Shown here: positions 1 to 7,292 of the stretch, piece by piece | Position numbering within the stretch: the stretch's first letter is position 1 | How the letters are laid out: every line of letters starts with the position of its first letter | Source: Blastocladiella britannica | Lineage: Eukaryota; Blastocladiomycota; Blastocladiomycetes; Blastocladiales; Blastocladiaceae | Assembly: GCA_025349905.2 (NCBI GenBank) | Contig: MU624794.1 | Span: forward strand, 7,881 to 23,446 | Reading direction: 5' to 3' | DNA: 15,566 nucleotides | Program-made: the position numbers and the translations under genes | The notes under the pieces: model-generated | Databases searched by the model: none | What the model saw: the letters and a program-made list of their open reading frames with translations, nothing else | Told to the model about the DNA's origin: nothing

Positions 1-731
1 TCAGCTGCTTGGTCACCTCGAATACACGGCGCATCGTGTCGTGGGCGGTGGCCTGGGCGCGGGCCTTGTCGTCGCCAAAGGTGGAGGCGATCTGGCCTTG
101 GACGGATGAGGATGCTTGTTCGGCTGACGACGACACTTTTTCTTTATGTTTTTTTTTTCACGGCGACAGTGTGAGTGAATGGATGAGGCAATGAGGGGTT
201 TAGTGCCTTGAACATACCACCGAGTCCTTGGGCGGCCTTGGTGCCGTGCTCGATCATCTCTTGGACGAGGTTCCCCTCGTTCTCGTCCTCGACCAGGGCC
301 TTGCTCGACTGCAGGAACGTCTCGAGATGGCCGACGGCGCCGGCGCCGGTGCTGGAGAGAGGCGTGTTCTTGAGGGCCCTGAGCAGCGCGGATTCTTGCA
401 CGTCGTCGATGGTCGACGCGACTGTTTCCTTGTTATTTCAGTCATGGATCGTGTATTTAGATGAAATGATCTACGTACCATCCGCGTTGGACGGAAGCTC
501 GGTCGAGGGGAGCTCGAACTCGGTCGCCGAGGGAAGTTTGGACTTGGCCCAGGTGGCAATGTGGTCGGAGGCGGTGGAGACCGTGTCCCCCTTGTCGCCC
601 TTGCCCTGATCGGAGTGGATCTCGGCCGAGGCCCAGCCCTGCCCCTTGTCTTTCTGTCGCTGATGCTGTTCCTGATCGGCTACGTGCGGCGGATTCGCTT
701 GCGGCTGGCGAACGGGTTTGCGGGTAGGCAT
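1..731 (-). CDS. Unrecognised hydrophilic protein, 5' part, three exons, truncated by the window edge
   Basis: I do not recognise the family. Reading leftward, exon 1 is 731-479 (ATG at 731-729), exon 2 is 421-218 and exon 3 is 123-1, continuing beyond the window. Intron 1 (478-422, 57 nt) starts GTACGT and ends CAG. Intron 2 (217-124, 94 nt) starts GTATGT and ends CAG. Both are phase 1, and the joined frame stays open for about 193 residues. Exon 1 (84 residues) is polar, rich in Q, K, D and P, with no signal peptide or membrane segment, and looks disordered at its start. Exons 2 and 3 look helical and alternate acidic and small residues (VASTIDDVQESALLRAL, then AEQASSSVQGQIASTFGDD), as in soluble coiled or LEA-like proteins. 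That comparison is only compositional. The ATG follows an A-run, as at other starts here. The splice model is well supported; the function is unknown. Confidence 0.72.
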
Positions 732-1680
732 TTTTGATTACTTGTGGTTTTGGTGTGGATATTTGGTGTGGGTATGCTTGCAGTGAGGTCAACTGAAGAG
801 GAAAAAAAAAAGAGTGGGTAAGGTCCCGCTATTTGAATGGGCAGAAATAGCGATCAGTTTTTGAGACAGGCATCAAAGACATACATCTGGCAGAACTTGC
901 GACAGTTCCGCATAACATCCAACTGAACTCGACCAAGTCAGAGAACAGTCTGTTAAGTGGGGTTGAATTCCCAAACACGGAACGAATTCACTGAACGAAA
1001 TCGCCAAAACTTGCGCAAATTCTCTGAGCATTTTTTTACCAATCCCGAAAGAGAAGCGAATTCTGCAGCACATGCATCCGGCGGGGCATCTCGACTTGAC
1101 CCTTCAGCAAGCAGCGATAGTCCGTCCGTAATCGATGTTTTGGGCGAGTTTTACAGATGGATTTGTGCACAAATCCTCTAGATTCATGCCCGAATGTCAA
1201 GCAAGGGTCGAGTGCTGGCCTCGACTGTCGTTAGAGGGAAATTCCCCATGTGTGCTTCAGTGCTCTTTGGCCTCGACGTCGCTCTGCTCCAGTGTTTTTA
1301 GTGCTACTAGTGTGATGTTAAATTATTTCCCAGCTTTTGAAATATTTATGCTTTTCCCATCGCCACTCTTTTTGTCGAAGATTGGTGTTGCTTTCCACCT
1401 GCACCCCGAGCTCAAGAACCGCAAAATTGCTCAGATCCGGGTCGGCATTGCAGCCTCAGCAGCCACACGCCCTTGCTTGCAAATACATGTTTGCCACTGA
1501 TTCTATTTGCGCCAGGATCCGCACCCGCGCCTTTTTCACTTGGACTGCTCATGGTCGCAGGCGTCGCGCTCGATAGGACTGAAAAAAATCAGTGGCACGA
1601 GTCCAAGTCGGCCTCTTTTCCCACAAGCTCACCACCCTTTCGGCCGCGGTCCGCAATTAAGAATGGCTCCCGCGGAGCAA
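732..1680. other. Intergenic stretch without a supportable gene
   Basis: Only short open frames occur here, without ATG starts in good context, recognisable motifs or joinable exons. The left part must contain the upstream region of the minus-strand gene starting at 731. Three GAATTC hexamers lie within about 100 bases (near 964, 983 and 1059), but I attach no function to them. I see no tRNA B-box, tandem array or long inverted repeat. Confidence 0.5.
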
Positions 1681-2031
1681 CTACACCTCCCGGCTGGTGT
1701 CGGATCCCGTCTGATCGCGCGCCCACAGCCGAAAGGCGCGTCCACATGCAGCTGACCCGGTTGTTGTCACCCGCGCCGCGTTCGCACCCGAACGCGTCTG
1801 CTGTCGCGATGGTGGCCGGCTCTCCCTGATGACATCGAACAGGAGACAGTGCGGGTAATGCAGCAGCTGGGGTAATCCCCGTCCGTACTTGACGGCAAGT
1901 ATCGGGTCATTGTCGCGAAAACCGCGCGCGAGGACCACAGTAAGGACTGGTGGGGCCCGGTGCTTTAGAAGCACATCCAGCACTGACGGTGCATCTTCTG
2001 GCGTGCTGGAGGAGCCGTTGAGGTCATTCAT
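1681..2031 (-). CDS. Small hypothetical protein, 116 residues
   Basis: The frame opens at an ATG (2031-2029) preceded by an A/G-rich run, the same start context as the convincing genes of this window, and ends at TAG at 1681. Codon third positions are GC-biased like those of the neighbouring genes, which is the main reason for calling it. An upstream extension of 41 codons exists in frame (to 2154) but runs through the A-rich leader, so I prefer the inner start. The middle of the protein is hydrophobic and compact (APSVLDVLLKH, then DNDPILAVKYGRGLPQLL). The C-terminal third is basic, low in hydrophobic residues and less convincing, so an unrecognised intron or a truncated gene is possible. 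It lies divergent from the gene starting at 2267, about 235 bases apart, so the two may share a promoter region. Function unknown. Confidence 0.4.
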   Translation of the reverse strand: MNDLNGSSSTPEDAPSVLDVLLKHRAPPVLTVVLARGFRDNDPILAVKYGRGLPQLLHYPHCLLFDVIRESRPPSRQQTRSGANAARVTTTGSAACGRAFRLWARDQTGSDTSREV

Positions 2032-2205
2032 TTTTCTTTTTTTTTGAATGGGAAAATATGAAGCGAGCGGACTACAGCTCCTGTGAACCAACATAACCAT
2101 GCCGCAAAAGGGACAGATCCCAAAGGCAACCCTTTTGTCCGTCGACGTCGACAATGCCCGGAGTGTCTCGGTCTGGTGTTGTCATTGATGCTGCTCTCAA
2201 TCATG

Positions 2206-2231
2206 GTCCTTTATAATCATAAAAAAAGGAC
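2206..2231. promoter_or_regulatory. TATA-like element within a short inverted repeat
   Basis: TATAAT at 2212-2217 lies about 50 bases upstream of the proposed ATG at 2267. It is flanked by GTCCTTT (2206-2212) and its complement AAAGGAC (2225-2231). It lies in the divergent spacer between the minus ORF starting at 2031 and the plus gene. Role as a core promoter is inferred from position only. Confidence 0.3.
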
Positions 2232-2266
2232 GAGCGAGTGCTATCTCGACTGCAAGGCATGACAAA

Positions 2267-3224
2267 ATGCATGATCGTTGGCCGGATCGGATCTCTTCGT
2301 GAGGATTTGTCGTAGACGACCTCCAATCATAATCTGGAACTGCTTGAACAATTGAATGGAATCAAAGCTGCTCTGACGGCGACGATACCGATTATGAAGC
2401 GCTGCTTCCGACGCCAAAGCGAGCGCGGACTACCGCAACGCGTGGCCGAGGTGGGTCCGCGCCGGCTTCCCGTCACAAAATCGATGCCAACAATGCACCC
2501 GACCTGGAACCGGAAGCCATTGACGAGCCCATCCTGCCGGCCGTCGACCCAGCGTATTTCCATCCAGCCGATATGGCTGGCGCTGCCGTCGTGCTCCCAA
2601 GCTTTCCGCGCATGCTTCCTGCAGCTCCCATGGCTACTGGAGACATTCCTGCCGCCGAAACGGATGGTATGTGCGCTCGGCCAATGCAGCATTCTGCATG
2701 AAATAGCTCATAAACTTCATAGCAACAGACGTCTTTGTGGGTGCTTGCGCGGTCATGTCCTCAATGCAGCTTGTTGTCCCACTGGAATTTGTCTCCCCTA
2801 ACGGAACCTATATTAGCCCTGCCGAGGCGGTCCTTGGCGAGGTCGAGCCATTTGACATTGAGCCTGTCAGCGTGTGCACACGCTACCGGATTACGAAACA
2901 GGGACGGGCCATACACCAATCGCGTTCTCGTCAACATCTATTGGAGCGGGTCCTCACTCTTGAAATGGAAAACAGCTGGACAAGCGCGATCGGTCCAAGT
3001 GCGCCGATTCTATGCTGCCGGTACTCGCGAGGCCGTGCTTGCGCAGCAGTTTGGCGACCCGATGGCAACGACTCCCGGCCGTGGGATCATTGGAGCAGTG
3101 GAACTGGGTCGGCGCAATCGGTTCCCACCCCTATGGTCTGGACTTGGCGCTGCGAGGTCGGCCGATGCTCTCCCGTTCAAATCTTGATGGGGCAAGCGAG
3201 AATCTTAATAGAAGCCAGAGGTGA
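2267..3224 (+). pseudogene. Unrecognised spliced gene with a frame-disrupted 3' half
   Basis: I do not recognise the product. A coherent model starts at ATG 2267. Exon 1 is 2267-2298, intron 1 is 2299-2367 (69 nt, GTGAGG...AAAG), exon 2 is 2368-2666, intron 2 is 2667-2728 (62 nt, GTATGT...ACAG) and exon 3 starts at 2729. Exon 2 encodes an acidic/proline-rich segment with a basic patch (PTPKRARTTATRGRG) that could be a nuclear localisation signal. Exon 3 begins with a folded-looking segment (DDVFVGACAVMSSMQLVV, then YISPAEAVLGEVEPFDIEP). Near 2897 the plausible frame changes (GPYTNRVLVNIYWSGSSLL continues one frame over), and near 3055 it changes again (LEQWNWVGAIGSHPYGLDL), ending at TGA 3222-3224. 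No introns of normal length explain these shifts, so either two indels or assembly errors are present. Ending in the second frame would give a stop at 3187. The gene converges on the minus gene ending at 3250. The first half is moderately secure; status as pseudogene or gene is open. Confidence 0.42.
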
Positions 3225-3238
3225 TATGTATTATTCAA

Positions 3239-3248
3239 TTTATTTATT
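3239..3248 (-). terminator. Overlapping AATAAA polyadenylation signals
   Basis: Read on the minus strand, two AATAAA hexamers (complements of 3239-3244 and 3243-3248) follow immediately after the TGA of the gene ending at 3250. Such close placement to the stop codon implies a very short 3' UTR. Confidence 0.5.
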
Positions 3249-3249
3249 T

Positions 3250-5775
3250 TCACACGTCCATATACCCCGCCTCGTGCGCGAGATCAACCACCACCGGCCA
3301 TTTCTTGCTCATTCCGCGGATCTGGTACGCGTAGTTGGCCGACGGCTCGCCATGCACGCGCTGCTCCTCGAACGCAATTTCCATCACCAACTTGGCCATC
3401 TCTGGCCGCTCGTTGGCCATGGCGGTAGCAACAATGCCCACCCAATTCTTGAGTCGCGCCGGCTGCCACCCCTCCGGCGCGGGCGTCACGTTCTTGATCA
3501 CGTCCAGACGCATTTGCCACAGCCACGTTGGGGTGTGCGCGGTAAAACTGACGATCGGAAGCACCACGTCAGGTGCCAAGATGCAGACTCGTGCCGCCAC
3601 CCATAGCGGGAGCTGCTCGCTGTGCCGGCCGGGGTCAATGGGCAGCGCCGCCACCGCCGACGCCGTGCGCAGGTCGGCGGACCATGGATCGTCGACCTTC
3701 TTGTTTGAATCAGCTGTAGACGATGACCGGCGAGCACTCAACCACGCGCGCGTGCCGCGCACAATCAGGTCGCGCACGGGCCCGCTTCCCGTACGCGCGT
3801 CCATCGTGGGTGGGAGCATGCGGTCCAGCACGTACTGCCACGTAGGCCACCCGACCGGTGCCAGGCCGACGGCGAGCGTGGGTGCTGGTTCCTGGGACGC
3901 GTCCGAGTAGTCGAGGTTGGGCATTTCGCGCGCAAACAAGCTGAACATGCGGAACCGCTGGACCGGCGCGAGGGAGTCGATGGCCGCCCATGCAGACGCG
4001 CCGCAGTCGCCCGGGTCGCAGAGCACACGCAGCATGAGCTTGCCCAAGCCGTTGGTGCGCACGTTGTGGACGGCGGCCGCACCTGCCTCCTCCTCGGTGA
4101 CCCCCTCGTTGCCGCCCTTGGCGCCAAACTGCTGGATCACACGCATCGCTAGCACCTTGTGATCTACTTTATCCTGGACGCCCTTCACGGAAACCAGAGT
4201 GCTAATGAACCCGGGCCGCTCGTAGTGCTTGGCAATGATGTCGGCAAACGACTCGGGCCACAGATCGTAGGCGAGCTTGATGGCGCAGCGCACATCGGAT
4301 GCATGGCACTCCATACCTTTTTCATTTTGTTTTTGGGTAAGTGCTCCTGTTGTTTGTTCGCCCGTTGAAAAAAAATAATAATAATAAAGAGAGACGATAC
4401 CGTAGTCAATCAGTCCAGGCAGGCCGCCGTCAATGAGCGGGCAAAGCGACTCGATCATCGGCAGCAAGTTTGCTCCGGCCGGCCCACGTGCCAGGTACGG
4501 AAATGTATTGCGCGGCGTGAGAATGCGCAGCTCGGCAAAGACCGGCAGCAGGTCGTAGTGGCCCTTGCTGGTCCAGCCCCAGAGAGCGTTGACCAGAAAG
4601 TGGAACTGGGACACGCGGTCGTCAATGTCGGTGACCGCCAAGATCCGCGGCTTGTCGTACTCGAGAAAGAAGGTGCGCACGGTGGCGTACTCAGCCGCGG
4701 TCGCGACCGCCATCGACAGTGGACCACTCACGTGCAGCGGGTACACGTACCCATGGGCCAGCAGCCACTCCCACGTGGGCACGACCCGGCGTAACGTCGA
4801 GAGCTGGATCAGCGACTGCATGAAAAACGACGTGGGCATTTGGAACGACAGGAACGCTGTCAGCGCCTGTGGATCGACACCGAGCTCGGCCACCAGGTGG
4901 TCCAGGACGTCGACGCGGCCCTCGGCGGCGGCCATCACCGCCCAGTGCGTTGGCAATGTGATTTCCTCGGTCAGAAGCTCGGCACCCCACCCGTCATCAC
5001 CCGCGCGTGCCACCGACAGCGACTGCCGCGTCGAGCTCCGGTCGTCAATTCCCAGCCGCATCCACAGCGCCACGGGCGCCTTGGCGGTGGTCAGGGTCGG
5101 CAGTAACGCAGCGAGTCGGCGCGTCAGGTCCTTGAACCGCTCCAGTTCGCTCGTGAGCAAAAACAGACTTGGGAGTTGCAGCGCCTCGGGAAAGGGGCGA
5201 AGCCGTGGCGCCGCCAGCTGTGCGGCCAGTGCGTCCGGGGTATCGAATTTCCAGCTGATCCACTCGTCGGCGACGGCCACACATGGCGCATCCCACGCAC
5301 GCACCACCTCGTCCAGGGGCGTGTCAGCAATAGATTGAAACCGGTGAGGCCGCAGCAGATAGTCCACGACCGCAGGCACCGCGAACGGGGACGGACCAAG
5401 TTTCAGGTCGTCGGCCGGCAGCTCGAGGCGTTCCAGGATTTTGCCCTCGCGGTCGAGCAGCGCGCGAATGTGCCGCTTCATCAGCCAGGTGGCGGGGGTA
5501 GGCAGGCCGCGGGTGTCCGGGTACTCGGAGCTGTCCATAATGGCGGGGCTCGACCACCACTCGCCCGGGACCACGTCCATGATTGATGCGTCTGACGCAG
5601 CCAAGATGGCGTGGGACCATGCAAGAGGGAGAACCGGGTCGTCGCGGGCCACATGGGCAAGCAGGGCAGTTGACGCGAGAATAGAGGCTTTGGGTGTTGC
5701 TGCAATCAAGACCCCGGCCACCAGCTCGGGCGGGAGATGCGTCAAAGGTGCCTCGTCTACATTTTTCTCTTCCAT
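3250..5775 (-). CDS. Large F-box-like/ankyrin-like protein, 813 residues, one intron
   Basis: Exon 1 is 5775-4401 and exon 2 is 4316-3250. The 84-nt intron (4400-4317) begins GTATCG, contains a CTTAC branch-like site and ends AAAG, in phase 1 (G|GT). Its length is a multiple of three and it has no stop, so an unspliced message would stay in frame. I chose the ATG at 5775 because it follows a nine-base A-run. The frame is open 51 codons further upstream, but that part is antisense to a relic on the other strand. Residues 11-25 (PLTHLPPELVAGVLI) resemble the start of an F-box. Around residues 277-295 is an ankyrin-like helix pair (AVMAAAEGRVDVLDHLV). The rest is alpha-helical, rich in A, L, W and P, with no membrane segment or signal peptide. 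F-box proteins recruit substrates to SCF ubiquitin ligases, but that role is inference because the repeats are very divergent. It is likely intracellular and related in style to the protein at 9740-11611. Confidence 0.8.
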   Translation of the reverse strand: MEEKNVDEAPLTHLPPELVAGVLIAATPKASILASTALLAHVARDDPVLPLAWSHAILAASDASIMDVVPGEWWSSPAIMDSSEYPDTRGLPTPATWLMKRHIRALLDREGKILERLELPADDLKLGPSPFAVPAVVDYLLRPHRFQSIADTPLDEVVRAWDAPCVAVADEWISWKFDTPDALAAQLAAPRLRPFPEALQLPSLFLLTSELERFKDLTRRLAALLPTLTTAKAPVALWMRLGIDDRSSTRQSLSVARAGDDGWGAELLTEEITLPTHWAVMAAAEGRVDVLDHLVAELGVDPQALTAFLSFQMPTSFFMQSLIQLSTLRRVVPTWEWLLAHGYVYPLHVSGPLSMAVATAAEYATVRTFFLEYDKPRILAVTDIDDRVSQFHFLVNALWGWTSKGHYDLLPVFAELRILTPRNTFPYLARGPAGANLLPMIESLCPLIDGGLPGLIDYGIVSLYYYYFFSTGEQTTGALTQKQNEKGMECHASDVRCAIKLAYDLWPESFADIIAKHYERPGFISTLVSVKGVQDKVDHKVLAMRVIQQFGAKGGNEGVTEEEAGAAAVHNVRTNGLGKLMLRVLCDPGDCGASAWAAIDSLAPVQRFRMFSLFAREMPNLDYSDASQEPAPTLAVGLAPVGWPTWQYVLDRMLPPTMDARTGSGPVRDLIVRGTRAWLSARRSSSTADSNKKVDDPWSADLRTASAVAALPIDPGRHSEQLPLWVAARVCILAPDVVLPIVSFTAHTPTWLWQMRLDVIKNVTPAPEGWQPARLKNWVGIVATAMANERPEMAKLVMEIAFEEQRVHGEPSANYAYQIRGMSKKWPVVVDLAHEAGYMDV

Positions 5776-5805
5776 TTTTTTTTCTTTACTTTGCTTTTCA
5801 AAAAA

Positions 5806-6230
5806 ATGGATATTCCTTTCGTACTTGACTGCATCTTGCTCTTTGCGACGCACAGGGCATATACGCTCGCGACTGGTCTCGAGCTGCTCAATGTCACTGT
5901 GCCGTTCAAAATCCCAACAACACACCAAGCATTTGTCAACTGACTTGTGCCCAAACTAAAGCTGGGCGAAACTGGACAGCTGGAACTGCTTCAGCGACTA
6001 GAAGCCTTCTCAGATGTCGGCTTTCTACCTCCTCCAAGGTGCCGCGAACTCCGGCCATGTGCACGTGATTGACTGGGTCAGCACCTTCTGTCCCATCAAC
6101 CAGCCCATATCCAGACCCCCATGCCGTGGCTGCCAACATCGATTCTCCACATGTTCGCTTGCACTACTGCCCAGCAGGCGCACATCCACCTTCTCGAGTG
6201 ATGCAAGGTCCATTGCAGCAGTGAGTTGAG
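5806..6230 (+). pseudogene. Decayed fragment of an ankyrin-like repeat gene
   Basis: Three pieces in different frames read as repeat-family protein. The first, from ATG 5806, gives FVLDCILLFATHRAYTLAT. The second, from about 6014, gives LQGAANSGHVHVIDW, a typical repeat helix pair. The third, from about 6145, gives AQQAHIHLLE followed by TGA at 6199-6201, where the family would have a Trp (LEW). Frame changes and stops separate the pieces, so this is not a functional gene. It lies back to back with the start of the minus-strand gene at 5775, so it may be the remains of a divergently arranged paralogue. Confidence 0.55.
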
Positions 6231-6890
6231 TGCGATTCTAAGCACTGTCTGACACGCCCGGGCGGGTTGGAGAGGCACTGCAGCCTGAAAAGGAGTCAAA
6301 AATGGATGAAAAACAGTGGTGTTTAGCCAGCAAGTGACTCATGACACAAGGCCCAGGATGTGGCCCTGTTTGCAAGTACCCTTTTTATTATGCCAGCCCA
6401 TGCTGGCGGCCCACACGGTTCGATGGCATTCCACAGTGCCACAACAATCACATGACCTCTCCACGCATTCCCCACGGTTCCACCACATGTGACGCCATGA
6501 TCGTCACGCCTGTGGGAATACTGCGCTCGCACTGGTGTGCAGTGTGACCCATGCTATGATCCCAAGTCTGCACTGATATCCATCCGGACAAGTGATCTTG
6601 ATGCCACCAAGTGGTGGTACATGATGCATTGTGTTCATGGCACTGCTTTTCCATCAGCAGAGGAGCTTGGTGGAGTGAGGCCCTTAAGGTTCCGGCATTG
6701 CTTCAATGAAATTACATTTTTTTTGTTGTTATTGTTGCTGCTGTTGTTCACGATTTGTACGCTCAGTCGATGCAAGGAATGTCACCCAGCACTGATCCAG
6801 TCTACTGCAGCAGAAGGGGGCAGCGTGACTTTTGGCCCGTTGTTGTCCCTGATCCATGTTTCTCTTTTAAAGTCAAATAATTTGATTGTG
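6231..6890. other. Low-GC spacer, no supportable gene
   Basis: GC content is visibly lower than in the genes on either side, and no frame shows a recognisable motif or splice-joined product. It contains a T/G-rich low-complexity run (about 6716-6750, TTGTTGTTATTG-like) and a small GCCAGC/GCTGGC hairpin near 6393-6408. It lies between two repeat-gene relics and may be further decayed sequence of the same kind, but I cannot show that. Confidence 0.4.
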
Positions 6891-7015
6891 ACATCCCTGA
6901 ATATTTCGCTTGTGCTTGATCGTATACCGCTGTTTGCAGCGCACAAGTCGTACTCGCTCGCGGCCGATCTGCACTTCTTGCGTGTTGTGCAAGGGAGTAT
7001 CAAGATATATGTATT
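6891..7015 (+). pseudogene. Second repeat-gene relic, similar to the one at 5806
   Basis: The translation SLVLDRIPLFAAHKSYSLAA aligns with FVLDCILLFATHRAYTLAT of the relic at 5806-5880, sharing VLD, I, LFA, H, Y and LA at matching spacing. The DNA is also visibly similar. It is an isolated helix-pair module without a start, a preceding domain or following repeats, so I treat it as a fragment of a related gene copy on the same strand, about 1.1 kb away. Confidence 0.5.
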
Positions 7016-7292
7016 TTTTACCTCGCGATCAGTGACTCAATGACTCCCCCGAGTCTACAACCTAGTTTAACGTAAGACAAATGGATCTCCATTCAAGTCC
7101 GTGCGCGTCTATTGAATACAAGAGGATCAAGCGTTTTGAGTCGATAGTGGGATTGGAATGTCTGCAGCTTTTTGCTGTTGGATGAGCGAACAAAAACTCG
7201 AAGGCCGCACACTGGATTCAAAGCGGTCCTGGCACTCCCTCCCTTCCTCGCTTGAGAGCCCACGCTTGGTCGCCGTCATCCATCCAACACCA

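Noticed and set aside
208..609. Plus-strand frames over the first gene
   Set aside because: The minus strand gives a consistent three-exon model with proper splice sites; the plus-strand frames are shadows.
957..1181. Plus-strand frame with DSPSVIDVL, similar to DAPSVLDVL in the minus ORF at 1681-2031
   Set aside because: It has no ATG start and the similarity covers only about nine residues, so chance cannot be excluded.
3188..3606. Continuation of the plus-strand frame from 2737 to 3606 as one long protein
   Set aside because: It would overlap 350 bases of the well-supported minus-strand gene, and codon bias favours other frames after about 2900.
4565..5338. 257-codon open frame on the plus strand
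   Set aside because: It lies fully antisense within the 813-residue minus-strand gene, is rich in Ser/Arg/Ala as expected of a reverse-frame shadow in GC-rich coding DNA, and starts without good context.
5776..5928. 51-codon N-terminal extension of the 813-residue protein
   Set aside because: It runs through the A-rich leader and antisense to a repeat-gene relic; the ATG at 5775 has the start context seen in other genes.
6393..6408. GCCAGC...GCTGGC hairpin
   Set aside because: The six-base stem is isolated, with no T-run, no adjacent gene end and no RNA-gene hallmark.
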